Of a stretch of DNA of 64,000 nucleotides, positions 10,361 through 22,741 are shown one piece after another. The position numbers were made by a program, and so were the translations under genes. The stretch's first letter is position 1. Every line of letters begins with the position of its first letter. The notes under the pieces were generated by a model. The model did no database searches and had not been told where the DNA came from. It saw only the letters and a program-made list of their open reading frames with translations. Source of the stretch: Apostichopus japonicus (Eukaryota; Echinodermata; Holothuroidea; Aspidochirotida; Stichopodidae); contig NC_092563.1 in assembly GCF_037975245.1 (NCBI RefSeq), forward strand, positions 10,095,001 to 10,159,000, given 5' to 3'.

Positions 10361-13300
10361 GTAATGAATTAGAGTATGCGTTAGTTAATGACATTTACGT
10401 TTATCTTCACACCTGAAATGCATAGAAAACTAGCTGAAAACCTGTCATTACACTTGTTTTATTTTACGCCTCATACTACTAGTCCTACTTTAGTCATACA
10501 AACGAAAAGCACACATCACAGTCCTGGCTAGGCTAGATTACAGACGCACAACTATAGCATCAGGCCTACATTAATAGATCCTTCAATTAAATTAAGTAGG
10601 CCTACACATAAAATGACAATTTATGCTTCACTGATCTTTTCAGGTTTGCCAAAAAGTAGTTGTACCAGAGGTCATTGTATTAAACTCCAGAAGTTACATA
10701 GTAGGATTAATATTCAGCATAACTTTTTCTCTAAAGTCTAATACAACTTATACAAGGGTTGTGAATGGATGGAATGGTTCGCCTGAGAAGGTTGAATTGC
10801 AAGTAGTGTGAATGGGTTTAAGAATACTTTGGATGAGTACATTAAGCATTGTAATTGGGTATGACATTTGATGGCCTCGGTTTTATTCCTCTCATATAGC
10901 CTTAGGGTCCTTAATGGGGACTTGCATGTCTCTCCTGGTCTTTTTTTCTACTAAACTAAACTATATACTTGAGTGTAGGAGTTAGCAATAGTTGGGAGTC
11001 TGTGGGCAAACCTAAGACTGATATTGTGGTGTTAATTTCTCAGGAATGTAGTACTAGGCTATAGTAGGTGCAACAGATTGAATGGGTCTGTCGAGAAAAA
11101 AAAACCTGCAACAACTGAAGACTGGTGTATGTTGTAGCTTATGTATTTTCCATTAACATATATACTATAAGGTCATGTCCTTAATAAGGTTTCATGGATC
11201 ACACTGACATAGTGTGCCTACTTGTCAGTGTTGTCAACTGAGCACAGGGCTGATGACATCATTCAGTTTGTTATTATGCAGACAGCAAATGGCCATAATG
11301 ATAATTATTAATTGTTACTTATTTTTCATACTGCCCTTACTGGCCTTACCTGAACAGTGATGTATAAAAATGCAAGAAGTCGTTAAGCTTTCCATTTAAG
11401 AATCGTTTCAGCCTGTCCTATTTCAAACATATGATTGGCAGGTTTCCATGTTACATAGCTTATCAAAATGGAGCTGTTCTGTAAAGCAAGAAAATCACAC
11501 ATATGCATGCATACAAACACACTCATATATAACAATTTCTGAATATCTTTTCAGCTGCCCAAAGGTACTGGAATGCAAGCTCTGTTGGGTGAATTAAAAA
11601 ACCCTCATTGTACTCTTTTATCATGGTCAGCGTAGCTGGAACCAGCAATGATGGTGATGTGGATTTGACACTACCTAGACAAGAATTCAATAGCTGCTTT
11701 GTGTTGAAGTGGGTTCAACTTGCTCAAGGCCATGACAGGATGACAACTAGACATTAGGATGAATTATCTGTTGCAGAGCTCTATAAACCAGGCAGTTGTT
11801 AAAACATCCATTGGGTGACCCTCACAGTCTACCAGGCACTGCATCGCAGAAGCAAAATGAAGTGTGTGTGATACCTTCATCTTATGAGAGTGGAATGGTG
11901 TCAGTGTGGCCTCTGTCAATTTGGCTTCAAGTCTTTGTTTTCTTGAAAGCTGAGAAGATCTTTCAGTGGTTTCACACTGACCTCTGTACTTGGCAATTCA
12001 TGTGTATTTGCCAGCTCAGGAGGAAGCCAGATTTTAATTACATTAACCAATGCTGACTTTTTTTTGGACATGTGGTACATCTGCAAGGAGGTGAAGGAAG
12101 CAGTTGGAGTGGCATGGATGTGGAATCTTGTTGATAGTCTGGCAGTCTTATCCACAGATTATCCCAAAGCTTCTCCACATTGCCACATTCAGAACTTATT
12201 ACATTGGTAAACTTGAAAATTGCAGGAATCTAACGAAGCACCCATCAAGGGAATTTGTTTGAATAATTATTGAAAGCTGTGACCTTCTGATGTGACAGAC
12301 TAATGTGAAATAAAGGGCAGTAGATTACCTTGTAAATGAACCTTGTTATTGTTTGATTGTATCTAATGTTTGCAAAATTTTAAGTTGCATGCTACCAATT
12401 GAAACATAATTCTTTCTCTATTAATGGGATATAAATACTTCTCCTTAAAGGGTGTGGAGACTCTCGCACAAAGAAACGTCTCATGCCGGTTATCTGACCT
12501 AGTTTCGAATGCGGTGTAACAGAAGTGTTAGACACCACCATTGATCCCAGAAAATACACACACAGCTTGCTACCATCTGTAAATAGACATTAGTGTACAG
12601 TCAATACAAACATCACAGTCAATACCCACAACACAGTGCACATAGCAGCGTGGACATCTCAGGTCTAAATAAAAGATAACAAGGTATCAGGTTTCATTAC
12701 TGTCTGCATTTTGTAGTGACACAAAAAAAACTTCACTTGCAAGCAACGGAAAGTAAACTTTTTCAGAGCGCGGCATGCGGTTTAGGGCATGTCTTCAATA
12801 CCTTTAAATATACTGCATCGGTTGTTGTCACTTGATCATTTGCTTGTGTGTGAGCTAAACAGCTTAAATAATATGTAAAAAAATAATACAAACTTTCAAA
12901 TTGCCAGATATTTACTTGCTCAAAATCATTATCCAATCATGATTTGTTGCTATCCTTGAGTCCATTATTCAGATGATGAGGCAGATTCCCTTCAACTCTC
13001 CATGATGAAGGTAAAACCTTATATCTTAACCAACTGCCATTGAGTGTCCATTTGAAAGTTTCAAACACACAAGTGCATTGATTAAAACAAAGACTTTATT
13101 GCTGTGGTTGCAGGAACTGGATTTCAGTCTAGTAGTCACTCACCAGGTTTGTCTTTATTACAGTCTGCTAACTGTGGCTTTTTATGTTAGGAGTTTTTCT
13201 TCAGAGCACATGTCACCTTTGATTTGTAAAAAAAGTCCTGAAATTCAGGGAGTTAAAATTTACTGTCTAAAGATAATTTAAAAAGATTTTTTTTAACTTC

Positions 13301-14579
13301 AATCGTCAATGTGGGTGTCAATTAAGGGAATAAGGAGGTACTGATGCAACTTTGATAAATGATAGTTGACTGCATCCAAATTAAACCAAGGCCTAGGCTA
13401 TACTTTTGAAGAAGAAAAAATTAGGCTGAATTCATGTTAGCCTAAAAAGGCTAGGCCAATGCTGACAATTAACACAAACCAAGATCATTTAACCATTTGG
13501 GCACTTGTTTATGGCATACTAAAAGGGTCTATATAATTAGGCCTGTATGTGTACACAACCCACAAGTTGCCAATGAGTATAGACCTAGCCTAACTAGTTT
13601 AGGCCTAGGCTACTTTGTTTTCCATAGACCTAGTTTAATTGGGCCTTATACTGTGCCATATGTAATGTGCTATAACAGTTGTAGTAATAGCAAGAATGTT
13701 CCAGGTCTAAGCCCAGGCTTAACTTATGCTTCGGGCTTAACTAAGGATTAGGGCTTTACGTGATGCCTAGAGGCTAGCCCACCCTTTTACATTAAACTAA
13801 AAGTGATACTTTTTTAGGCTAGGCATAGCCTAGGCATACAATAACTAGGAATTAGGATAACTATATGTGCGACTGAAACTGCCATGCCTATGATTATAGA
13901 AGAGCTGGCATAATGAAATCGAATTTGTGGATCGTAAAACGAGAGAGAATAGCCATGCATGTAATTACAGAAACCAGTCTGAACGTAAAATTCTCGCATT
14001 GCTTGTACATTACTCGTATTACACTAGGGCCTATGGCTAGTATGGGCCTAGGCTACACAGACTTTTTTCATTAGATATCCATCTTGTTCTTTCTACTTCC
14101 AAAAAATTCCTCTTCTTTTATGGTCAGTCGGAAAATCAAACAACAATATCCATGTTCTGACCGATTGCAGCATCCCCAGCACCATTTCTTTCATAATTTC
14201 GTACTTTTTTCGTGTACACAAACGATAGTCTATACACTGTGAGTATGCGTGTCGCCTGCTAAAAAGTTTTCAAGTGGACCTATTTTACCACCCTGTGTGG
14301 GCGTTTTCCCTCTCGACCAATCCAAATCGGTTACATGGTTGGCCAAACTCTCTCTATATACGGCTCTGATGCTTTTCAACTGACCAGCTATAATACCTTA
14401 GTTTATGATATTGTAGTTTATGACCAGCTATATTACCGTAGTTTATGATGTTGAAGTTTTACTGAAATAGTCCTTTTATTATTTTTTCCATTTCGTTATA
14501 TGACAATGCCATAACATCAATTTTGTTTTTGGCAGGAAGTATCTATCTTTCGGAAGGTTCATTGTTTGGTTTAAGCAAA

Positions 14580-14745
14580 CCATATGTTATTTAAAGACTC
14601 GATCTTTATTATCAATATATTTGATTAAACCGATCCAGTTTAATAAATGAGGCAATTTTCTTTACTGTCTATTTCTTAAGTCATTAAAGTTTGAAGGGTA
14701 AAAGAAAGAAAGAAAAAAAAAACGGTCAGTTACTGAGTTTACTGT
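14580..14745 (+). repeat. intergenic block X3 (direct copy at 59690-59835)
   Basis: From ATGTTATTTAAAGACT to AAAACGGTCAGTT this matches 59690-59835 in the same orientation. The ending GGTCAGTT is the reverse complement of AACTGACC, which lies just right of the 4.2-kb element (about 14378-14385). At 60 kb the two are joined (AACTGACCGTTTTTC on the minus strand), as expected if the intervening segment was inverted in one copy. Confidence 0.8.
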
Positions 14746-15064
14746 AAAGACAACTCAAACGAATTAATTCAACTTTCCCAGTCACTTGATGCAAAACTGT
14801 ATCTTTGCCAAAGATGTCAAATCTGGGAGTCGGCCATTCGATCATTGAGCAGGTGTAATTATAATTCAATGTGCTTCTGCGAGAGGTCATGTATTGTATA
14901 CTACTGCCGGTGTGGGGGAGGGGGAGGGGGTATTACCTGACTCACGTGTAGGTTGTACGTGTGTGATGTCCCCTTTCTCTTCTCATAAGCTAAACTGAGC
15001 CTGGGCACTTGCACGAAAAGTTCCGAGTAACAGGAAAATGTGTCATATACCGTATAACACTCCA

Positions 15065-15555
15065 AATTGTAGAACAGGACCAGATAGTTACAAAATACCT
15101 GTACGTCACCCCTTCCCCGGCGCTCCTTATGTGAAACCAAACCTTTAAGCTAAATGAATCTTTCTGAAATTGCGTGATTTTTGTATTTGTCATTTGCATG
15201 CCCTAAAGCGATTTCCACGGGTACCTTGAACATGTAGCTCTTTGCGTGAGAGAACCGGCGAGAATATATTGGACAAAATATGGCTCAAGTTCTCGTTAAA
15301 AGTTGACAACTTCATATACTTTATATAACTTTATATAATTTACTATTATGTAAATATAATTTACAATTAACTAATTTATAATTTACTATTATAAAAAACT
15401 ATTATATAACTTTATATACTTGCTCCACTTACGCACTAAACTCGTCACTTTCCAAGCCCACAATATCATAGGTAGATTTATATTAAAGTTCAATAAGTAT
15501 ATCCTATCCCGACTACATGCAGTTGATAGTCTTGCCTGTACATATGACACTTAGT
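15065..15555 (+). repeat. intergenic block X4 (direct copy at 57950-58470)
   Basis: The match starts at TAGTTACAAAATACCTGTACG and ends at CACTTAGTTGCGTAG. It includes an AT-rich tract of TTTATAATTTACTATTATA repeats (15300-15420). The 58-kb copy has a short extra piece near 58040-58065. A 79-residue frame on the minus strand here (14901-15140) is not conserved as protein and is rejected as a gene. Confidence 0.85.
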
Positions 15556-15559
15556 TGCG

Positions 15560-15850
15560 TAGTTCCGGCTCAATGAAGCTGACTACGTCTAACAATTGTC
15601 AAACAAATATTTATTTATTGATTATCTTCGTATACAAAGCCTGCCATACAAGTCGGCTCGATCTACCGACCGCACAAGTGTTACACAATAAACACGTCCT
15701 TTTGTTAGGCACTGAATAGCAAGATAGTTTGTACGGCTCTCCGTGTTATAGTTTAACTATAGTTCAACGAAGCGTGCATTTGGTCAGGCCACAATTATTT
15801 ATAAACTATATTCTTACGACAAAGGCGAATTCAGGCGCAGTAAAGTAAAT
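15560..15850 (+). repeat. intergenic block X5 (inverted, diverged copy at 35608-35860)
   Basis: GGCTCAATGAAGCTGACTACG through GGCTCGATCTACCG to TATAGTTTAACTATAGTT and CGAAGCGTG recurs in reverse complement just upstream of unit B. The right part is rich in the palindrome GTTTAACTATAGTTAAAC. Confidence 0.8.
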
Positions 15851-15875
15851 AAAGCAACTGCGCATGTAGTAGGGG

Positions 15876-15930
15876 TAACCCTAACCCTAAACATTACCCT
15901 AAACCTCAATCCTAACGCTAACCCTACCCG
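15876..15930 (+). repeat. interstitial degenerate telomere-like repeat
   Basis: A short run of CCCTAA variants (AACCCTAACCCTAAACATT, then CCTAAACCTC, CCTAACGCTA, ACCCTACCC) is flanked by copies of GGAAATTATT and TTCTTACGAC. The surrounding 15800-16030 looks like a small inverted-repeat element rather than a true telomere. Confidence 0.7.
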
Positions 15931-18363
15931 GAAATTATTGTTACTCCTCGTCGTAAAAATAGTACTCCTGGTCATAAAAATAGCAATTGCGCATGCTTAG
16001 TCGGAAATTATTCTTACGACTAGTCATAAGAATAGCCACTTTGAATCTTTTATCTAGTTTCAAATGCCTTTCGTGTCTTAAACTTCTTACCTGCCAAAAT
16101 TTCTTACAAAATAATACCTGTGTTCATTAGTGCAGTTAACATCACTGTTAGCCTTACATTTCTACAAATGGCAAAGATACCTTATGTCGTTCATGGTATT
16201 TGGCATCCTCAAAAAATCCACAAGAAGATAAATAAATTGATGTCGACCTACTAATTATACGAACATTTGATAGGCCTTCCCAATATCACAGATCTATGAC
16301 AGACTGCATATCCCAGATCAAAGTACTAGGTAGCAATCTTTATTTTCTGTTGGTTTTGCTTACTTTGAAAAAAAGGTAATGCCTGGCCCACATGCTTTAT
16401 TGAAGCATAAAGAAAGTGGATAATTTTCAAGTTTTACAAAATGATATTTACATCAGGAGTCATCATTTTGAAGGAAAAGGATGCAGGTACATGTGGTTAA
16501 AATATGTATGCCTTCCTAGCTAGGAGCAAACATTTGGGTGCATGTAGTTAGCGAACATAGACTAATAGTAGTCTTTAGGTGACTAAGGACAGGCCTAACT
16601 TTATTACTAATGTGACTTCTTTTTTTCCCTTTCTGATTGATGTATAATTGACTCATGGCCCACTGAAAATCCAGAAATTATGATTGATATATAATTGACA
16701 CATTGCTTGCTGAAAATGCAGGAAGTATGACCAAACTCAATGCAGCACTACTACTCACCCTTAGATATAAGCACCAACTGTACAAAACTAATGGAACGTA
16801 GATGTTGTTTTCTTGCCTTCTCCTACTCCCCAGGCGACTAACACTCTAAAATCAGCAAAAAGACCTCCCAACAAAACAATGTTCCAAAGAATGGACATTT
16901 TGTGGTTAACTCCCAGCATATGATTCTGCCTATAACTTTGTGTAGCTTATGAAATAATAAACTGTATAAAGCAACAAGAAAGTTTTTAGCAGAAGTTTTG
17001 CAAAAGCAAACTTTAAAGTGTTCATAATGGTGAAGAATAAGTATCAGATTGCAAAAATGGTTAGGCTAGAATATTACAATGGACATTATAGAATAATTTA
17101 ACATACTAGTGCATGAATTTAGGATAGTTGACGATACTATTAACTTGGTTGAAAGGCCAACTGAACTAATTTACTGTTTGTCCTATGCATGCATTGCAAG
17201 GTAGGTATAGGCTGTACTTCCACCACATTCACTTTCCTAGTTTCCTTTATTGATCTAGTTATTTTGCTTGGTATGTAGCTAGGCTAAGCTTCATTCTAAG
17301 GTCAGTGAAACCCAACATACTGTAGAAAGTCACATTCTGTTTTGGTACTTTATTTAGTCTGCACTATATAGGCCTATGGTATGCAACATTTTTTGTGCCA
17401 TGTTTTCGTCAGCATTTATTTTTTTGTATTTGTTTTCAGTAGATCTATGCTTCAGAGATGCAAACTTCTCATAAAATCTATCAATGCTAATGCTACATGC
17501 ATACTTTCCAATGGAACAAATTATACTTGGCCAAATTTGAATGCACCAAGTTCTGTACTATTCAGTATTTACTGTTTACCAAGGCATGCACTGTTGCAAC
17601 AAGAGATGAAGGAGGATTAGATTTGGTCTATTTGCATGGAATACCCTTCTGTCACTGTTGTAATATTTGCAAGTAATACATCTAGTGTATTCAAATCCAG
17701 CTTTTGCCCTTCATCTCCACTTCACCTTCTACATGTACAACATCTGCGTTGAGAGCATTGACAGGAAGTCATCCTACATATAAACTACCTTCAGTACATA
17801 GAGTTACAGTAGTCTCTTGTTAGCAGTATAAAGTCATGTTAGCTCATTAGCTGATTACAATGAATAGCCCATGTTGACACCTGGAAGTCCTTCCTCTCCT
17901 TAAGGAGAAATATATATTATGGTGGGATGGTGAGCCACTTCCTGGACATCCAGCCCAGGTGGCCCTTTATCAGAGTGAATTTAGAGAGTCAGGACAATAC
18001 ATGCAGAAGTAGCATTGCATTATGGTTCCTTAATGCCCCATGTCAAAACCTAAAAGCCCTGTCATGGCAACAGTGGGTTGCATGGACATCCTTCAACTAC
18101 CCTGCCAGCTGACATTTTTTTAGAATAATGGCTCATGACGGTCTGTGAATAATTGTTGAATTCTTGCCAAAAGGCCAAGAATTTGATGGAAATGTTGTGT
18201 GTGTGTATTTGTGTACATGGTAAGACAACTGCTTGCAAACACAATTACTGAAAAGGTAAATATTACTATAAAATATATTCTGGCCAAGAAACCCTGATAA
18301 AAGTTTGCATAATCAAACCTTATAAATAACATACGACCCCAACTTTTTCGTTCTTTATCACAG
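15931..18363. other. long stretch without a recognisable gene
   Basis: AT-rich sequence with scattered TAGGCCTA motifs. A frame at 17444-17620 after TTTTCAG (peptide beginning MLQRCKLLIKSINANATC) could be a terminal exon, but I do not recognise it and nothing around supports it. Confidence 0.4.
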
Positions 18364-18920
18364 CTACGTTGGATACTGTATGTGGCGAGAAAGTACTTGG
18401 CAGCCATTGATTTCAACTTTCACAGAAACCGTCCCAAAGAGAGATGGAGATGGGAATGATGAGTAAGTGTTTCTGTCTATGCCCTCATTATATGCTTATT
18501 TAATATGTGTAGTGAATGGCATTAGATGTACAACCCATTTCAAATGATACCTTTTATGCACACTTCTGACTCGCTTCACAACAGAATATTTACATTATTA
18601 CCATAGATGCAATTGGTGGTTTGTGGATTCGTTTATGTCTTAAACCAGAGGTTAAATGAATAACTAAATTGAAACACTTTCAAGGTATTTACCTAGTACA
18701 TGAACATACAGTTCTACACTCCTTTTGATGATGTTAATTGTTTCTAGGTAGTATTTCAAATCAAATAGTATGCAAATCACAACCACCTCTTATGATTTCT
18801 TTTCAGGGTCAAGGTGAAGTACTCCACAGCCACCAAACAATGGCATCTGGTACCTGTGCAAGAGCCCAAAACCTAGGGATACATTCTGCATTTCTGGAGA
18901 ACATTGTGAAAGTTCTGGTA
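18364..18920 (+). pseudogene. decayed two-exon coding fragment, unknown protein
   Basis: An acceptor TATCACAG precedes a segment reading RKYLAAIDFNFHRNR. After a frame slip it ends GDGNDE at the donor GTAAGT (about 18462). The next acceptor, TTTTCAG at about 18806, opens VKVKYSTATKQWHLVPVQEP, then a stop, with a shifted continuation FLENIVKVLV. The pattern (LAA-D-NxxxNR..., then short DG..., then KQW..P..EP) resembles uncharacterised multi-exon proteins associated with transposons in invertebrates and fish, as I recall them. Frame breaks show it is dead. I cannot assign a function. Confidence 0.4.
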
Positions 18921-19812
18921 GTTAATCTATGTTCATCCAAACAGGCTTGATAAACCCTATTGATGAACCAAAAAATTATACCAAGACTGTCCACCGTCCA
19001 TAAGCCAACAATTGAAGACTTTACAGAGCACACATAATCAATGGTTGTAGATTCTTAAGCTCATTTCCACAAATATATGATATGATTAATCAAACATTAA
19101 ACAGTGGAAGTAAAATTATTATTGGCAGTTAAAAGATCGGTTTGACAAAAGAACATTCAAAACTGTACTATAATTTGCTATTTTCTTTCCCATTCGTTAT
19201 CACAGCTTGCATTAGACCAAATGTTATGGATATAAGCAATTTAATTTCACAGGAGATAAAATACTGCAAGCAAACATCAAACATCGTTGTTAAATTGATG
19301 CCCATCAAATTAAATCTCACCAACTGAAGTCACCAAAATGGTATAACACTTCTGAAGTTGTGCGTATAGTACATTTCTGGTGAAAGTGAGACACGTGAGG
19401 CAGTTTTTGTGGACATATCGGCGAGGTATGGATAGTTGCTTTGGAAGAAAAACTATCCCATTTTCCACAACTACCTATCCTTTGTTTTTCAAAGTTGTTC
19501 ATGCATATGACATTGAGAAGTGTAGTCTCTATAGGTCAATATATTAAGGCCTACATATGTCAAAATAAACATGTCTAGCATGTATTGTCTTTCCCTTAAA
19601 CAATATTTGGTCCTTTCCGTACCCTCAAAGAAAGTTATCTTACAATCCATGATATGCATTGAAAAACATGAATGAATTTTTTTTGCATTTCCAGGTGGCC
19701 TCAGATGCAATTTGGTGCAATATAGCACACTTTAACTCCCACTCCATTTTGTAAAGAATTTTGCATTTTCACCTGGCCTTAAATGCAATTTGGTGCTCCA
19801 AATGAGATTTTA

Positions 19813-20470
19813 AGCTCATACCAGCATGCTGGTGTGAGCTATTGTTACAGTGCGGCGTCTATCACTCTATCACTCTATCATTCTATCACTCTATCACTCT
19901 ATCCGTCAACAATTGGTAAAACCGCTCCCAATCGCACAACGTTTGATGGAATTTCATGAAACTTGGACACAAGGACCATTGGGTATAGGGCCATCAGAGA
20001 TGGTCCGAAATATGGGGTCAAAGGTCACCTGTGGGCCGTAATGGGCCATTTTGTGGAAATACGCAAAATGCTTCTTCTCCTACAGATTCCATGGTACAAT
20101 GTTAAGGGTTTGTCACAATAGTACTATGGAAGTTTTACCTTCAGGGTGTTCATGAATTTCAGATCAAAGATCAACTAGGGGTCTTTTGTGGCCCGGGCCG
20201 CGGCCCAATATTTTCAAATTGCTCCTGTTCGTACAGTGTATGGCCAGTGATAATGAAACTTGGTCACAACGTTCCTCGGGATAGGAGTTACAAGGGGTGT
20301 TTGGAAAATTGAGGTCAAATGTCATTTAGGAGGTCATCGGGGGTCATTCTTTGTAATATTTTCAAATATCTCAATCTCCTCAAGATTTTGATGGATCAAA
20401 GTTGAACTGATGATTGTTGGATTGTGTATGAATAATGTGATGCCTAATAATTTTTGGTCAAAATTTAATT
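19813..20470 (+). repeat. palindrome-headed interspersed repeat with ATCACTCT microsatellite
   Basis: It begins with a 28-bp near-perfect palindrome centred on GCATGC (19813-19840), followed by tandem ATCACTCT units (19859-19903). A diverged body follows with the recurring phrases GAAACTTGG, GGGTCAAAGGTCA and GGGGTCAT, spaced as in imperfect internal repeats of about 130-170 bp. It has no coding frame. The right edge is uncertain. Confidence 0.6.
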
Positions 20471-20478
20471 AATTACAA

Positions 20479-20699
20479 TTAATCCCCATTGTTAAAAAAA
20501 ATCTGAGCCTTCACCTTTTGCCAAAGCTCCTTTAATTTGTCTCCCAGTATCTGCAGTGTTTGTTTGCATTTGTGGTTAAGCTCTGCAGAGGCTGTTAGTG
20601 GAATTGAAGCAGGACTGGGAGTTGTTATTAACTGCTGAACTGTAAGCGTGAGAGCCCTACAGCCAATCAGCACTTGCCGATTCTTAGAAGTCTTTGAGC
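20479..20699 (-). CDS. candidate terminal exon, unknown protein
   Basis: On the minus strand an acceptor-like ACCTCAG at 20700 opens a 73-codon frame to a TAA at 20479. It starts SKTSKNRQVLIGCRALTL and ends with an amphipathic Leu/Lys segment (QTLQILGDKLKELWQKVKA). Composition is protein-like, but there is no upstream exon, no recognised domain and no second copy in the window. It may be the 3' exon of a small gene or a chance frame. Confidence 0.25.
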
Positions 20700-20852
20700 C
20701 TGAGGTATGTAGGCAGCCAGCTAAAATTTTGGCAAGGAGTACTTCAGGTCTGCTCAGGTAGAGGGGAGAAAGTTTAATATGGTAGGTCAGTGGTATTGTT
20801 TGAGAGAGTGGGTAAAATAGGATTTAAAGGGGGAAAATAGGAATTATAGCCA

Positions 20853-21168
20853 GTGGTGTGGCCAGGATTCTGCTAACGGAGGGAGGGGAGGGGGGGGGGG
20901 GGGGTTATCCCTCATGGGCCTAAAATTGGTGGAATCTAAAAAATGGCCTGAAATTTGGTGGGCCATAAAGTTTTGTGGGCCCTACATTTTTAAGCTCTAA
21001 AAGGTATGAGCTTCTGCACCACTGGTGCTCTAGTTTCTCATTTAGAAATGAAAACGGGGTTTTCTGACTTGCGGAGCGGGGGGGGCGGAATGATACTTTC
21101 GCCCCCCCCCCCCATATTTTTCACTGGGGGGCTGGCGCCCCCCAGCCCCCCGGTTCCTACGCCCTTGC
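20853..21168. repeat. dispersed G/C-run repeat ending CCGGTTCCTACGCCCTTG
   Basis: The left edge reads CAGTGGTGTGGCCAGGATTC and the right edge GGTTCCTACGCCCTTG, with long G and C runs between. The right-end motif recurs, altered, near 48708-48728 (GGTTCCACCGCCCTTG). The CA...TG-type ends with a GGCGTAGG core resemble the hAT MITE at 9483-9927. No matching flanking duplication was found, so the element class is tentative. Confidence 0.5.
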
Positions 21169-22741
21169 CTCTCTTTAAATGACTCCAATTCGTCATGAAG
21201 ATAACAAAGAAAGGCCATGTTAGGGTATATCAGTAGACCTACTTACAGCAAAAAATTACTAGATACGACTTCATATTACAATTAGTATTAAAGAACTCGC
21301 ACTCAATGATTGGATACAACAACTACTCTCCCACAACCGTGCATCAGTAATAACTACTTTGTATTCTTAACATGTGTATCAGGACATGAACAGTAGTTAC
21401 GAGCCATGAGTACCGGTTGTTTTTGTATACAATTGAGGTATCTGCTGTGACACTGTTTTAATGAATACTCCAGAGGCATGCTATGTACAGGAATACTCTA
21501 AAATTAGACTATATAAAATGAAATGTTTTTGTAAAATGATGTCCACTCTATAAAATTGTCCTAAATAATAGAAGGGAGTTATTTTCTGTATGGCTGATGT
21601 GATGAATTCTCTCACAAAGACTCACATTGGTGTTGCCATATATATACATTCTTAAAAGTTCACTAAATTATAAGATCACTTCTCCAAAATAAAATATGAT
21701 TTATGGATATTGTTTGCAACATATGCCTCCAAAAAATGTATGGCAAGTTGTTAATTCTATCACACCCTAATATTAGCCTCGACGTTATTGTAAAATGTTC
21801 ACAAAATTGGATTAATAAGGGGATTAGGGGAGGCATTAAACCCAGTTTCCTCTCCCACAATGGATCCATCGCAAGGTTTCACAATAGAAAGAAAGTTTCA
21901 GTCAGATCTGGCCAGTCAATCTCATTACACTGTTCCTGCAGTAGGCTATACTCTGACAAAGTATGGTAGGAAAATTGTACCAATTATTAGTGCCGGACTG
22001 GTTGCCAGGGGTACTTGGTATGCACCCCAGCCTTTGCCCCTGAATCATCAATTTGAAATTAAAAAAGTAAAATTTTGAAACACTTGTCAGATCTCCTTTG
22101 TTTCTTTTTCACCTTTTTGTTTTTCTAAATTTTTCCATTTTGTAGCTAATATGGGCCTGCCCAATCCCCACCACCCCCCCCCCATACCCTTATCTGAAAA
22201 ATCTGCTACGGTGTCACACTTTTGTCGAAAGCGGAATTGTTGATCTTTGGAGGGGAACGCATGTCCCAACAAAATATGTCCCTCCAAGGTGAAGAATATT
22301 ACACCCATACATATGTCATATAGAATTACCACTATGTATTACATCAGTAAAAATAACTAAAAATATAAATCGGCATCACATCATGCACTTGGCCGACCCA
22401 AAAATTTATAAATTTGTTTGCCCACAGTGCAGAGGTGAACCTTCCATGTGTGTAAAAATTACCCACATGTCCGACACTACAAATTGTAACAGGTCATTCC
22501 AAGTAGAACATATAACAACTCCCTTGGCATTCTCCAATAACATAAACATCTAGGCCTAAACAGCATTCCACAGTCATTCTACTATGATTGAGGTGAAACA
22601 GCACTTTTCACTGCCTGAGCTCCCCCCCCCCCCCACACACACACAATGGTACAACCCTTAATCGGACAGAATCAGAAGTTGGAGAAAAATAGAGGGCGCC
22701 TGTCATTAATTGCTTGGCTGGATTCATTGTATAGCCCCTTT
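21169..22741. other. spacer without a recognisable gene
   Basis: AT-rich sequence with poly-C runs (22180, 22623) and a CA repeat (22636-22646). Open frames at 21663-22078 overlap on both strands and show no recognisable domain. The right end is the junction with the 3' sulfotransferase duplication. Confidence 0.4.

Larger units (their letters stand above)
10140..14367. mobile_element. 4228-bp TIR element with 10-bp target duplication
   Basis: The left terminus (10140-10169) begins AGAGCCGTATATAGAGAGAG and is the exact reverse complement of 14338-14367, giving 30-bp perfect inverted repeats. Both sides carry the direct repeat GATGCTTTTC (10130-10139 and 14368-14377). The paralogous block at 59930-59830 (minus strand) has the uninterrupted target, GTTTACAGGTGCTTTTCAAC, with only one GGTGCTTTTC. 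A 10-bp duplication is longer than hAT (8) and in the range known for Mutator-like elements (8-11), but no transposase was recognised. The inside has many stops in every frame. It holds a CRE palindrome just inside the left end, frames at 11570-12200 that look like decayed coding sequence, and repeated TAGGCCTAGGCT-type motifs at 13380-14060. Confidence 0.9.

Noticed and set aside
14901-15199. Two minus-strand frames of 69-79 residues
   Set aside because: The second copy of this block at 57950-58470 has indels that break the frame, with no sign of coding constraint.
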